A program made the translations under genes and the position numbers. The notes below the pieces were generated by a model. It did no database searches. It had not been told where the DNA came from and saw only the letters and a list, made by a program, of their open reading frames with translations. From Bradyrhizobium sp. WSM1417 (GTDB lineage: Bacteria; Pseudomonadota; Alphaproteobacteria; Rhizobiales; Xanthobacteraceae), in the NCBI RefSeq assembly GCF_000515415.1, contig NZ_KI911783.1, positions 4,082,392 through 4,146,391 of the forward strand: 64,000 nucleotides of DNA. The letters run 5' to 3'. Below, in pieces: positions 36,991-46,511 of the stretch (position 1 is its first letter; each line of letters starts with the position of its first letter).

Positions 36991-37704
36991 GTGAACATGG
37001 ACCAGTTGAAGCGGCAGGCTGCGGCGCGCGCCCTCGAGGACGTCCGTGACGGCATGCAGCTCGGGCTCGGCACCGGCTCGACCGCAAAACATTTCGTCGA
37101 GCTGCTCGGCGAGCGCGTCCGCGCCGGACTGAAAGTGATCGGCGTGCCGACGTCCGAGGCGACGCGCCTCGATGCGCTGCGATGCGGCGTGCCGCTGACG
37201 ACGCTGGATGAGATCGACCATCTCGACATCACAATCGACGGCGCCGACGAGATCGACCCCGAACTCAATCTGATCAAGGGCGGCGGCGGCGCGCTGTTGC
37301 GCGAGAAGATCGTGGCGGCCGCCTCGGATCGCATGATCGTGATTGCCGACGACACCAAATGGGTGCCGACACTCGGCCGCTTTCCGCTGCCGGTCGAGGT
37401 CATCCCGTTCGGGCTCGGCGCAACGCGTCGCGCGATCGAGAAGGCGTTTGCGGAATGCGGCGTTTCCGGGCAGATGGCGGTCCGCAACGGCAAGGACGGC
37501 CACGTTTTCGTCACCGATGGCGGCCACTGGATCGTCGATGCCCAGCTCGAAAAGATTGAGGATCCCGCGCGCCTCGCTACCGCGTTGAGCGCGATCCCCG
37601 GCGTTGTCGAGCATGGTTTGTTCATCGGCTTGGCCAGCTCGGCTGTCTTGGCGGGTGGCGAGGGAATTCGCGTGATTGAACGGCGAAAGCCGAAAGGAGA
37701 CTAG
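36991..37704 (+). CDS. rpiA: ribose-5-phosphate isomerase A
   Basis: 237 residues. The signature motifs of RpiA are clear: [15 protein letters not shown] (phosphate loop), [31 protein letters not shown] (read as two adjoining motifs, with the catalytic Asp and Glu) and the lysine-containing [10 protein letters not shown]. It interconverts ribose-5-phosphate and ribulose-5-phosphate. The start may be GTG at 36991 (AGGGA ten bases upstream) or ATG at 36997. The DUF2059 gene begins three bases after its stop. Confidence 0.95.
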   Translation: MNMDQLKRQAAARALEDVRDGMQLGLGTGSTAKHFVELLGERVRAGLKVIGVPTSEATRLDALRCGVPLTTLDEIDHLDITIDGADEIDPELNLIKGGGGALLREKIVAAASDRMIVIADDTKWVPTLGRFPLPVEVIPFGLGATRRAIEKAFAECGVSGQMAVRNGKDGHVFVTDGGHWIVDAQLEKIEDPARLATALSAIPGVVEHGLFIGLASSAVLAGGEGIRVIERRKPKGD

Positions 37705-37706
37705 GA

Positions 37707-38225
37707 ATGAAGAGCGTTTTGAAATTGTTGTCGGTCGCGACCCTCGCTGTGGGACTGGCCCTCTCGGTCGCCCCGGCCGGGGCCCAGCAGGCCGCGGGGC
37801 CGAAATCGACGCCGGCGGCCATTGCGGCCGCCAAGGAGATCCTGGCAATCAAGAACGCCAGTGCGATGTACGCGAACGCCGTGCCCGGCCTGGTCGACAA
37901 GACCAAGATCGCGCTGATCCAGCAGAACCTCAACTATCAGAAAGATCTCACCGAGGTCGCCGGGGTCGTCAACCAGCAGTTGGCAGGCCGCGAAAAGGAA
38001 ATCGGAGAAGGTATGGCGCAGGTCTATGCCAGCGAGTTCACCGAGCAGGAGCTGAAGGATCTCGTCACCTTCTACAAGTCGCCGCTGGGCAAGAAGCTGA
38101 TCGAAGCCGAGCCGCGCGCCATCGGGCTGAGCATGGCCTTCATGAACTCCTGGGCCCAGAACTTCTCCGAGACCGTGATGGGTGCCTTCCGCGCCGAGAT
38201 GCGCAAGCGTGGCAAGGAGATCTGA
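37707..38225 (+). CDS. secreted DUF2059 protein
   Basis: 172 residues with a signal peptide (LKLLSVATLAVGLALSVAPA) ending near GAQ. The rest is helical and matches DUF2059, with the conserved FTEQELKDLVTFYKSPLGKKL block. Function unknown; a periplasmic role is likely. It is coupled to rpiA (gap of two bases, AAAGGAGA before its ATG lying inside the rpiA end) and precedes gor, so the three may share transcripts. Confidence 0.85.
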   Translation: MKSVLKLLSVATLAVGLALSVAPAGAQQAAGPKSTPAAIAAAKEILAIKNASAMYANAVPGLVDKTKIALIQQNLNYQKDLTEVAGVVNQQLAGREKEIGEGMAQVYASEFTEQELKDLVTFYKSPLGKKLIEAEPRAIGLSMAFMNSWAQNFSETVMGAFRAEMRKRGKEI

Positions 38226-38280
38226 CAGTTCCTATCTGATCAGAATCCGGATCATGTTCTGAAAGAGGTCGGAGTGGACA

Positions 38281-39669
38281 ATGGCTGAATTCGACGTCGA
38301 CCTCTTTGTCATCGGTGGCGGTTCGGGCGGCGTGCGTGCCGCCCGCATCGCGGCCGGTTACGGCGCCCGCGTCATGATCGCGGAAGAGTACCGCATGGGC
38401 GGGACCTGCGTGATCCGCGGCTGCGTGCCGAAGAAGCTGTTCGTCATTGGCTCGCATTTCCGCCATGAGATCGAGGACGCCGCCGGTTTTGGCTGGACCG
38501 TTCCGCCTGCGAGCTTCGACTGGCCGACGCTGATCGCCAACAAGGACAAGGAGATCGCGCGTCTGGAGGCGGCTTACACCGCCAATGTGGAGAAGTCGGG
38601 CGCGCAAATCGTCAAGAGCCGCGCGGTGATCGAGGACAAGCACACCGTCCGTCTGCTCGAGAACGACCGGAAGATCACCGCAAAATACATTCTGATCGCC
38701 ACCGGCGGCGCGCCCAATCACGGCGCTCCGATTCCCGGCATCGAGCACGTGATCTCCTCCAACGAGGCGTTTCACCTGACCAAGTTGCCGAAGCGGATCG
38801 TGATCCAGGGCGGCGGCTACATCGCGCTGGAATTCGCCGGCATCTTCGCCGGCTTCGGCTCCGACGTCACAGTCGTCTATCGCGGCGACAACATTCTTCG
38901 CGGCTTTGACGAGGATGTTCGCGCCCACGTCCGCGCCGGGATGGAGAAGCAGGGCATCACCATCCTCACCGGCTGCACGGTGACGAAGGTCGATCGGCAC
39001 GGCGAGGAATTCACCACGCATCTGTCGAACGGATCGAGCCTCGCCTCCGACCAGGTGATGTTCGCGATCGGCCGCCATCCGGCGGTGGCCAATCTCGGCC
39101 TGGAGAAGGCCGGCGTAGCCATCAACCCGCGGAACGGCGGCATCGCGGTCGACCATTTCTCGAGGAGCTCGGTCGACAGCATCTATGCAATCGGCGACGT
39201 CACCCATCGCTTCAACCTGACGCCGGTCGCGATTCGTGAGGGCCATGCGTTCGCCGACACCGTGTTCGGCAAGCGCGAGGTGCAGGTGGATCACGCCAAC
39301 ATCCCGACCGCCGTGTTCTCGCAGCCGGAGGTCGGCACCGTCGGCCTCACCGAGACCGAGGCCCGCGCGCAATTCAGCCATGTCGACATTTACAAGACCA
39401 CGTTCCGCCCCATCAAGGCGACGATGTCGGGCCGCGATACCCGCGTGCTGATGAAGCTCGTCGTCGACGGTTCAACCGACCGCGTGCTCGGCTGTCACAT
39501 CGTCGGCGATGCCGCGGCCGAGATCACGCAGGCAGTCGCGATTGCAGTGAAGATGAAGGCGACCAAGGCCGATTTCGACGCGACGATCGCACTGCATCCG
39601 ACCGCGTCCGAAGAGCTCGTCACCATGCGCACGCCGACCGCACGCCACGTGCGCCAGGCGGCGGAGTAA
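38281..39669 (+). CDS. gor: glutathione-disulfide reductase
   Basis: 462 residues. FAD-binding GGGSGGVRAARIAA, redox disulfide GGTCVIRGCVPKK (Cys43, Cys48), NAD(P)-binding GGGYIALEFAGIF followed by an Arg (YRG), YAIGDVTHRFNLTPVAI for FAD and the dimer-interface catalytic His in LHPTASEELVTM are all intact. It keeps glutathione reduced using NADPH in the cytoplasm. It is convergent with the cupin gene, only seven bases away. Confidence 0.93.
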   Translation: MAEFDVDLFVIGGGSGGVRAARIAAGYGARVMIAEEYRMGGTCVIRGCVPKKLFVIGSHFRHEIEDAAGFGWTVPPASFDWPTLIANKDKEIARLEAAYTANVEKSGAQIVKSRAVIEDKHTVRLLENDRKITAKYILIATGGAPNHGAPIPGIEHVISSNEAFHLTKLPKRIVIQGGGYIALEFAGIFAGFGSDVTVVYRGDNILRGFDEDVRAHVRAGMEKQGITILTGCTVTKVDRHGEEFTTHLSNGSSLASDQVMFAIGRHPAVANLGLEKAGVAINPRNGGIAVDHFSRSSVDSIYAIGDVTHRFNLTPVAIREGHAFADTVFGKREVQVDHANIPTAVFSQPEVGTVGLTETEARAQFSHVDIYKTTFRPIKATMSGRDTRVLMKLVVDGSTDRVLGCHIVGDAAAEITQAVAIAVKMKATKADFDATIALHPTASEELVTMRTPTARHVRQAAE

Positions 39670-39676
39670 ACTCCGC

Positions 39677-40816
39677 TTAGCCGTAGAGGTACCCGACCGG
39701 CTTGCCCTCGGTGCGCAGGGGACGGATATCCTTCTGCGTGATGATCTGACCGGCGAGGCCGTCGATTTCATCGCGTTGCGTCGGCGTCCAGCTGCGGAGG
39801 TCGTTCATGCCTTTGAGAAGGCCTAGCCGAAGGACCTGCGTGTTCTCGCCGACACCGACGAGGGCTGTAGCGTTCTTGCCTGCCGTCACCACGTCGCCGG
39901 CCGCGAGCTCAAAGGTCTCGCCCGTCTTGTTCTTGAATTCGGCCGTGCCGCGGATCACGCGGTAGATCACGACCTCGCCCTTGGCGAAACATGTGGTGTC
40001 CGCTGTTGCCGACGTGCTCTTGGGCAGGAGCGATTGGCCGCGCGGGTCGGTTGCGATGATGTGGCCGGTGACGAGATGTCCGCTCGGCACTTCGATGCCG
40101 ATATCGCGCATATACACCGGCATGGATGATTTGACCGGGCTGTCGGTGAGCGGCTTGAACAGCGCATCCAGCGCCAGCGGGTCCTGGAGCCAAAAGCCTG
40201 CGTCCGCGGGGCGATCATGCAGAGAGTGGCTCCACGCCACCCGTGGCGTCTCGTCTTCGTTGATCTGATCCGGGCCGACAATAGTGGGGTTTGGAAAGGT
40301 CGTCGGATCGGTAATGAAGGCTTCGAGGAATTTGCCGGAATAGCCCATGGAAATTGGATCGGGCGCCACCGTCTGTGGCGTCTTCAAATTCTCTTCGGTC
40401 GATAGTCCCGACCAGGTGTAGAACAGCTGTCGGTGCACGATCGCGCTTTGCAGCATCACCGCGCCGGGGCCGACATTGTAGAAGCGCCCGTCATAGTCGA
40501 AGGTGAACGCGCCCGAGGTGACCAACACGAGCTGAAAGCCGCCCGGCGGCAGATGAAGATGGAAATCTGTGGGACCGGTGTCGGGCAGATAGATCGGCAG
40601 ATTGGTCGCGACTTCGTGCAGCAGGAAGGTTTCGTTATTGGCGTGGAAACCCTCGTTGGCGCGATTGTAGAGGGCTTGCGGCCGGTACGTCGCCTCGAAC
40701 TTCGCATTCCGGTCGCGGTCGATCGCCACGAAATCCTGGCCGTTGAGGCGTAGGGGGGCGCCGTCCGGGCGGGTGAGGCCGGTGATTTTGAGATCGCCGG
40801 CGGCATGCACGTTCAT
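39677..40816 (-). CDS. cupin-domain protein of unknown function
   Basis: 379 residues from the ATG at 40816, with GGAGAC upstream; the frame beyond has no ribosome site. A cupin-like core is visible in DFHLHLPPGGFQLVLVTSGA and FDYDGRFYNVGPGAVML, with candidate metal His residues. A second cupin-like module near the end has GEVVIYRVIRGTAEF and FELAAGDVVTAG. The bicupin layout and size recall dioxygenases, but I do not recognise the exact enzyme. A catalytic role is plausible. Confidence 0.7.
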   Translation of the reverse strand: MNVHAAGDLKITGLTRPDGAPLRLNGQDFVAIDRDRNAKFEATYRPQALYNRANEGFHANNETFLLHEVATNLPIYLPDTGPTDFHLHLPPGGFQLVLVTSGAFTFDYDGRFYNVGPGAVMLQSAIVHRQLFYTWSGLSTEENLKTPQTVAPDPISMGYSGKFLEAFITDPTTFPNPTIVGPDQINEDETPRVAWSHSLHDRPADAGFWLQDPLALDALFKPLTDSPVKSSMPVYMRDIGIEVPSGHLVTGHIIATDPRGQSLLPKSTSATADTTCFAKGEVVIYRVIRGTAEFKNKTGETFELAAGDVVTAGKNATALVGVGENTQVLRLGLLKGMNDLRSWTPTQRDEIDGLAGQIITQKDIRPLRTEGKPVGYLYG

Positions 40817-41155
40817 GGCAGTCTCCGATTCTAGGCCGCTCACCCGGTCTCTCTCGGCGCACGCATCTTGCTGCAGTAATCGGGAGAGCAGGGGATCAGG
40901 CCTGATGCTGCCTTGCGAATTCTGGGCCAGTCGAGGCGCCGCGCGGTACGCAAGGCTGTGCGACACGCCGCAACGCGAGGAAAAATCGAGGTTGCACCTG
41001 AGGTTAGCTGACACGCTTCGCCAGCCTGCATGGCCATGTTCGCCCGGTCTGCAAACCTGGCGACGAAACGCGTCTTGTCTAATTTGTCGGCATCCTGGCG
41101 CGGACGTGCAGCCGCGCCGATCAGAGGAAGTCGGCGGCCGGGTGAATGGAGCCGT
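40817..41155. other. intergenic region without a convincing gene
   Basis: About 340 bases between the cupin gene start and the zinc-ribbon gene, both on the minus strand. Frames here are arginine/serine-rich and look like GC-driven noise. No clear hairpin-plus-T terminator or tRNA was seen. Confidence 0.5.
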
Positions 41156-41341
41156 TCATTCGAAAGATCGACCGACGGTCCGCTCGGGCTTGCCGTACGG
41201 GCTGTCAGCCCACTTCGCCATGTCCACTGCACGCGCCTCGATGAGCTCGCACCAGAGGCAGCTGAGCTCTGCGCGCCCTTTGGCCGAGAGCATCGGAATG
41301 AGGCCATGGCCGCAGCCGGCGCAACATTTGACGCGATTCAT
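41156..41341 (-). CDS. small zinc-ribbon-like protein
   Basis: A 61-residue frame beginning MNRVKCCAGCGHGL with a second pair CLWC about 20 residues later, forming a CxxC...CxxC zinc-ribbon pattern. GGAGAGA lies at good spacing before the ATG, which supports translation. The C-terminal half is polar. Function unknown. It lies between the GCS2 ligase gene (downstream) and the cupin gene. Confidence 0.55.
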   Translation of the reverse strand: MNRVKCCAGCGHGLIPMLSAKGRAELSCLWCELIEARAVDMAKWADSPYGKPERTVGRSFE

Positions 41342-41404
41342 GGTTCTCTCCGCGACCTTCCGAATTCAGGAGCGACATTGTTGCTCCCGAAGCTTGCGCG
41401 GGCG

Positions 41405-42631
41405 CTATGAGGGCGCAGCGACGCCTGCGGCCGGGGCGCTCGTGCCCGAGATCGTCGCGTCTGCGATCCAGCGCGACACCGCGGCGATGTCCTCCGCATT
41501 GTCGCGGAAGGCACGAAGCTGGAATTCAGCCGAGCTGCCACGCTCGACGATGGTACGACAGTGTTCGACCTCGGCGGCGCAGTTCAGCGCGGCGGCGTCT
41601 TCGGCGATGTCCTCGATCACGCGGGAGAGCAGCTCGGAGATCTCGACCGGCCCGTCCTTGGAGGCAAAGATGCAATCGGTGCCGTAGCGCTGGGCGCGCC
41701 ATTTGTTCTCCACCGCGATCGCGCGTTCGACCGCGGTGACCTCTTTCGACAGATGAGGTCGCAGGTACAGATAGCGCGTCAGGCAGCGATAGAGCGAGGC
41801 AATGGCGACGGCGTCGTCGACGAAGGTGCAGGTGTCGGGCGCACGCAGCTCGAGGGTCGGGTGCTTCATGGAGGGGCGCATGGCCCACCAGATGTGGCTT
41901 TCATCGGGGATCACGCCGGAGCGCTGCAACGCGCCGACATATTCGTCGTAATCCTGCCTGCTCTCGAACAATTCGGGCAGGCCGGTGCGCGGCAGCTCGG
42001 AATAGGCGGCGAGCCGATAGCCCTTCAGCCCGGTCTTGTGTGAATTCCAGAACGGGGAGGAGGCCGACAGGGCGATGAACAACGGCAGATGCGGCAGCAT
42101 CGCTCGCATCACCGCCATGCGCTTCTCCGGATCGGGCAGCTGGACGTGGACATGCATGCCGCACATCAGGTTGCGGTGGCCGATGCTGCGCAGATCCTCG
42201 ATCATCTCCTCGTAGCGCGGCTTCGGGCTCGGCTGCGACATGCGCCAGACCGCGGTCGGATGCGTGCCGCAGGCCATGATCACGAAACCGTATTGTGCCG
42301 CGACGTTTGCGACTTCGCGACGCAGGAAGCGAAGCTCTTCGCGCGCGTCGGCAACGTCGACATGAACGTTGGTGGCGACCTCGAGCTGCGACTGCAACAT
42401 CTCCCGCATCGCCTGGCCGCCGGTGGACCAGTTCGCAGATTCGAACAGGGCATTTGGAGTTTCGATCGCAACGTCCAAAGTTCGCCGGTCGGCGAGGAAG
42501 TATTCCTCCTCGATGCCGAACGAATATTCCGCGGCCTTGCCGCGTCCGCCGGCGGAGCGAATGACGAGGTGCTGCTTGTCTTCCGAGGAATCGAGCCGCA
42601 GCAGTCTCAAAACGTCTGATGCAAATGTCAT
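41405..42631 (-). CDS. YbdK-type carboxylate-amine ligase (GCS2 family)
   Basis: 408 residues of the glutamate-cysteine ligase 2 fold. Landmarks are the start FGIEEEYFLAD, GTHPTAVWR, CGMHVHVQLPDPEKRM (metal and substrate site), SASSPFW and ELRAPDTC. The family forms gamma-glutamyl-type amide bonds using ATP; E. coli YbdK has weak glutamate-cysteine ligase activity. It starts 21 bases after the class II amidotransferase gene on the same strand, so the two are probably one operon. Its true substrates are unknown. Confidence 0.88.
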   Translation of the reverse strand: MTFASDVLRLLRLDSSEDKQHLVIRSAGGRGKAAEYSFGIEEEYFLADRRTLDVAIETPNALFESANWSTGGQAMREMLQSQLEVATNVHVDVADAREELRFLRREVANVAAQYGFVIMACGTHPTAVWRMSQPSPKPRYEEMIEDLRSIGHRNLMCGMHVHVQLPDPEKRMAVMRAMLPHLPLFIALSASSPFWNSHKTGLKGYRLAAYSELPRTGLPELFESRQDYDEYVGALQRSGVIPDESHIWWAMRPSMKHPTLELRAPDTCTFVDDAVAIASLYRCLTRYLYLRPHLSKEVTAVERAIAVENKWRAQRYGTDCIFASKDGPVEISELLSRVIEDIAEDAAALNCAAEVEHCRTIVERGSSAEFQLRAFRDNAEDIAAVSRWIADATISGTSAPAAGVAAPS

Positions 42632-42652
42632 CGTGCCACCCGGCCAAGGTAT

Positions 42653-43480
42653 TTACCTGCGGGCGATAATCCTTCTGGCAGGGGCGGGTTCCGCCTCAGA
42701 CCCACCGGAAATTGCAAGGTCGAACGGAACAATCTTCGCGCTTTCGGATGCACGTGCGACCAGCGCGTGATTCGGGGGCACTTCCGTCCAGTCGGTTTCC
42801 TCGTCGAACGGCTCGGACACGACGATGACCTGGCCGCCAACCTCGCGGAAATACAGCGTGTTGGCGGCATCGTTGACCGCAACCCGGAAGGCGTAGAGAT
42901 CCCGGCCGTTGGCGATGGCGCTGGTGAAGCGGAGCCGCTCACGAAGCTCGCCTTCGTTGACGAGGCCGACGAGGGCTCGCAGCACGCGATGCGTTGCGCC
43001 GAGCGGATCGGCGTCGAGCCCCGCGCCCATCATGGCGAGAAACACGGCTTCCGAATCGGTCGTTCCTGTCCGCGAAGGATAGTAGGCGTCGGGGATCAGC
43101 GCCTCGACCTTGCGCCGCAGGCGATTCCAGCTGCCGACGAAACCGTTGTGCATGAACATCCAGTGGCCGCAGGCAAACGGATGACAGTTCTGCCGCGTCA
43201 CCGCCGTGCCGGTGGCGGCGCGCACATGGGCGAAGAACAGATGCGAGCGCAGATGGCGGCAGAGGTAGCGGAGATTCTCGTCCGACCAGGCCGGGCGTGT
43301 TTCACGATAAAGACCAGGCTCCGGATGCTCGCCGTACCAGCCGAGACCAAAGCCGTCGCCATTCGAGCCGGCGGTCGACTGGAGCGAGCGGATGCTTTGC
43401 GCGATCAGCGAATGCTCGGGCTCGGTGACGTAGGGCTCGAAGGACGTGGTCTCGCCCCGGTATGCGATCCAGCGACACAT
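42653..43480 (-). CDS. class II glutamine amidotransferase (YafJ/Dug3-like)
   Basis: 275 residues from MCRWIAYRG; after Met removal Cys2 is the N-terminal nucleophile. The Ntn-hydrolase glutaminase features NGDGFGLGWYG, HVRAATGTAVTRQNCHPF, FMHNGFVG and GTTDSEAVF are present. The class releases ammonia from glutamine or cleaves gamma-glutamyl bonds (Dug3 in glutathione breakdown, EgtC in ergothioneine synthesis). The frame upstream of this Met lacks similarity. Directly followed by the GCS2 ligase gene. Confidence 0.88.
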   Translation of the reverse strand: MCRWIAYRGETTSFEPYVTEPEHSLIAQSIRSLQSTAGSNGDGFGLGWYGEHPEPGLYRETRPAWSDENLRYLCRHLRSHLFFAHVRAATGTAVTRQNCHPFACGHWMFMHNGFVGSWNRLRRKVEALIPDAYYPSRTGTTDSEAVFLAMMGAGLDADPLGATHRVLRALVGLVNEGELRERLRFTSAIANGRDLYAFRVAVNDAANTLYFREVGGQVIVVSEPFDEETDWTEVPPNHALVARASESAKIVPFDLAISGGSEAEPAPARRIIARR

Positions 43481-43572
43481 GGGAATCCTGTCAGGAGATG
43501 CTTGCTGAAATGCATCAACGAACCTGACAGGACGATGGTTCCCGACAGCGAGCGTCGGGAACCAAGTGGCCA

Positions 43573-44199
43573 CTACACCGGAACCGGAATCAATGGCGCA
43601 ACCTCGCGATCATCTGCATTCTCGCTCGCCGCGAGACCTTGCGCGACGCCGACACGGTCGGCCTCGGGACGGTTCTGGCTCATCTTGCGCTTGCCTTCGA
43701 ACCGGGCGACCGGAATGCGCACGCCGACAATTCCACGCAACTGCGCAGCGATGAAATCCGCAGGGGCATCCGTAACGGCCCAAGGCTTGGCACGCGATCC
43801 TTCGTGCCGGTTCGTGAGCCGCGTCACGGCCTCGAGCAGGCGCTCGGGTTCCTGGAAGAATTCGACCGGGCCGTAGGCATGCACCGCGACGTAGTTCCAG
43901 GTCGGCACGACCTTTTCGGTTTCCTGCTTGGTCGCGTACCACGACGGCGTCACGTAGGCGTCGGGACCGCTGAAGATTGCCAGCGCATCTCCGATCGGTG
44001 GCAGTTTCCATTGCGGGTTGGCTTTCGCCACATGTCCGTACAGCACGCCATGCTCACCTTCGCCCTCGTCGAGAAAGAGCGGCAGCGGCGTGGCGACCGG
44101 GCCTTCGGTGGTGGCCGTGACCAGACTGGCGAGGCGGGCGCCGTGAATGGTCGCCCGGATGCTCTCGATGTCGTCCTTGAAGGCGGGAGGGATGTACAT
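43573..44199 (-). CDS. PaiB-like FMN-binding negative transcriptional regulator
   Basis: 208 residues starting MYIPPAF, the typical opening of the PaiB family. LASLVTATTEGPVATPLPL, GHVAKANPQW, FSGPDAYVTPSWYATK and VPTWNYVAVHAYG are all family blocks and build an FMN-binding split barrel. In Bacillus PaiB affects sporulation and degradative enzyme genes. It follows the MocR-like regulator by 73 bases on the same strand. Confidence 0.88.
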   Translation of the reverse strand: MYIPPAFKDDIESIRATIHGARLASLVTATTEGPVATPLPLFLDEGEGEHGVLYGHVAKANPQWKLPPIGDALAIFSGPDAYVTPSWYATKQETEKVVPTWNYVAVHAYGPVEFFQEPERLLEAVTRLTNRHEGSRAKPWAVTDAPADFIAAQLRGIVGVRIPVARFEGKRKMSQNRPEADRVGVAQGLAASENADDREVAPLIPVPV

Positions 44200-44272
44200 G
44201 GTCTATCTCCAGTGTTGTCTGGAGATAGCCGGAATCTGGCCTGTAAGAAACTGCCAGTTAGCGTCTATTTGA

Positions 44273-45745
44273 TCAGTCCAGTTCGGCGACGGCCTGCGCG
44301 AGAAGCCTGCAGCCGCGCTCGATCTGTGCCACCTCCAGCGCCGAATAGCCCATGACGAGGCCGACTGTCTTGCGCGCTCGGCGAGGTCCGACGAACAGTG
44401 CCGAGACAGGATAGATGCCGACGCCCTTTGCATGGGCCGCCTTGATCAACGCGTCCTCATGTTTCCTCGGCAGGTCATCGAACCACGCCACGATGTGCAG
44501 GCCGGCGGCGGTGCCCTCGATCCGGACGCGATCCCCGAACCGGCGGCGGAGCGCGTCGAGCAGCGCCCGCTGGCGTTCGGCGTTGCGTCGGCGCACGCGC
44601 CTGATGTGGCCGTCATAGGCGCCGCTTTCGAGCATCGACGCGAGTGCGTCCTGCTCGATCAACGGCGTGTGCCGGTCCATGATCTGCTTGGCGGCGGCGA
44701 ACAGGGATCGCAGGGCGGCGGGCACCACCAGATAGCCGATCCGCAAGGTCGGCGAGAGCGTCTTGGAGACGGTGCCGAGATAGATGACATTGCCGCCGCC
44801 TGCCAGCGCGTGCAGGGGCGGGATCGGCTTGGTGTCGTAGCGATACTCGCTGTCGTAATCGTCCTCGATCACGTAGGCGTCGTTTGCCCTGGCCCAGGCG
44901 AGCAATTGGTGCCGGCGTCCGATCGGCATGACGCCGCCGAGCGGATATTGGTGCGACGGCGTGACATAGGCGAGGCGGGCTTCGACGCCGTCGAGCCGCG
45001 TGGTCTCCAGTCCATCCGCGTCGACGGGAATCGGGATCGTCTCGGCGCCCGTCGCCGCAAAAGTGTGCCGCGCCATCTGATAGCCGGGATCCTCCATCAC
45101 GAAGCGGTCGCCGGCGTCGAGCAGCAGGCGCGCGCAGATGTCGAGGCCCTGCTGCGAGCCGTTCACGACGACGATCTGATCCACCTCGCAGCGGACGCTG
45201 CGCGACCGCCAGAGATAGCCTTGCAGCGCGGTCCGCAGCCGCAGCGCGCCGCAGGGATCGTCATAGGCCAGCCGCTCGGGCTTGCGCGCCATCGCGGCAG
45301 TCACGGCCTTCTTCCATGCCAGCACCGGGAAATCCGACGGCGCGAGCTCGCCATAGCGGAAGTTGGCGACGAGCCCGCGCGGCGGCTCGGTCCAGCGCGG
45401 CGGGTCCCGAAGCAGCCGCTCGCCGAAGGCCGACAGCCGCACCTTCCGCACCGACGCTCGCGACACTACGCGCGCGTGTCCCCGCTCAACGACGGCGCGG
45501 GCCACCCGCGGCCGCGCGCCATGGCGTGTCTCGATGAAGCCCTCGGCGGCGAGCTGTTCGTAGGCGATTGTGACGGTCGAGCGCGCCACGCCCATTTCGC
45601 CGGCCAGCGCGCGGGAGGACGGCAGCAACCCGTCGATCCCGTACACCCGCGTCAGGATCTGATCTCTCAAAGCCTCGTAGATCTGGCGCGCGCCCATGCG
45701 GTCGGCACGGGGAGCGGGATTGGTCTTCATCTGGATCATCCACAT
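44273..45745 (-). CDS. MocR/GabR-type PLP-binding transcriptional regulator
   Basis: 490 residues: an N-terminal GntR winged helix (20-85; LPSSRALAGEMGVARSTVTI), a linker and an aminotransferase fold type I domain (125-490). The PLP Schiff-base lysine is Lys328 in GTVSKTLSP, with NGSQQGLD, DPGYQ and EDDYDSEY as cofactor contacts. Such proteins sense amino acids or vitamers and often control a divergent gene; here a SnoaL-like gene is divergent and the PaiB-like gene lies downstream. Start could be Met1 or Met6 (45730). Confidence 0.9.
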   Translation of the reverse strand: MWMIQMKTNPAPRADRMGARQIYEALRDQILTRVYGIDGLLPSSRALAGEMGVARSTVTIAYEQLAAEGFIETRHGARPRVARAVVERGHARVVSRASVRKVRLSAFGERLLRDPPRWTEPPRGLVANFRYGELAPSDFPVLAWKKAVTAAMARKPERLAYDDPCGALRLRTALQGYLWRSRSVRCEVDQIVVVNGSQQGLDICARLLLDAGDRFVMEDPGYQMARHTFAATGAETIPIPVDADGLETTRLDGVEARLAYVTPSHQYPLGGVMPIGRRHQLLAWARANDAYVIEDDYDSEYRYDTKPIPPLHALAGGGNVIYLGTVSKTLSPTLRIGYLVVPAALRSLFAAAKQIMDRHTPLIEQDALASMLESGAYDGHIRRVRRRNAERQRALLDALRRRFGDRVRIEGTAAGLHIVAWFDDLPRKHEDALIKAAHAKGVGIYPVSALFVGPRRARKTVGLVMGYSALEVAQIERGCRLLAQAVAELD

Positions 45746-45869
45746 TCCAAGCCGGCATTCGCCCGAGCGGACGATGTCGGAAAATGCGTCTGGCCCCGTT
45801 CACCGGGATTGCCTGCACGCCAATCTGAATGGTGTAGCATGAGCGCAGTCGGAACAACGGGAGATCACG

Positions 45870-46250
45870 ATGGATGATCAGGGCAAGCTGGCCGCGCTCC
45901 AGCGCCATTGGGACGCTTCGGACGCGAACGATTTCGAGGCCGAGCACGACATCTATCGCGAGGACGCGGTGCTCGACTATCCGCAATCCGGCGAGCGCAT
46001 CCGCGGTCGCAGCAACATCCAACAGAGCCGGTTCGTGCAGCCGAACACGAAGCGCTTCACGGTTCGGCGCATCGTCGGCGGCAACGATCTCTGGGTGAGC
46101 GAATTCGTGCTGACCTATGACGGGGTGCCGTCTTACGTCGTGAGCATCATGGAATTCCGCGACGGTCTGGTGGCGCACGAGACGCAATATTTCGGCGACA
46201 AGTTCGAGCCCTCGCCCTCGCGGGCGCATCTTGTCGAGCGGGTGGGGTAA
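45870..46250 (+). CDS. SnoaL/NTF2-like protein
   Basis: 126 residues with GGGAGA before the ATG. The fold is the alpha+beta cone of SnoaL-like proteins: HWDASDANDFEAEHDIYRED, LDYPQSGERIRGR and VVSIMEFRDGLVAHETQYFG. Members are polyketide cyclases, isomerases or binding proteins; no function can be chosen. It is divergent from the MocR-like regulator. Confidence 0.82.
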   Translation: MDDQGKLAALQRHWDASDANDFEAEHDIYREDAVLDYPQSGERIRGRSNIQQSRFVQPNTKRFTVRRIVGGNDLWVSEFVLTYDGVPSYVVSIMEFRDGLVAHETQYFGDKFEPSPSRAHLVERVG

Positions 46251-46511
46251 CACACGGAACCCGATGCGGCGGCTGGTCGCAGTCTCGTCGTCTTGATTCC
46301 GACAGCCCCATCTTTAAGTGTGGGAGGAACAAGAATCCGGGCCCCTCTGGCGAGGACACCGACGCTGTCGGCAAAACCTCGTGATGTCGGATGACCTGTC
46401 CCGCGCGAATGCGATGGATCGGCCGATCGTCGGGCCTTCTTGAGAGTCTCTCCGACCCAATCGTCCCCATCGCAGCTCCGTGCGGTCATTTCGCAAGATA
46501 AGGGAGCAACG
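46251..46511. other. intergenic region before the TerB/TerC cluster
   Basis: About 260 bases with no convincing gene. It should contain the promoter for the following four genes; I see no clear consensus element or terminator. Confidence 0.4.
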
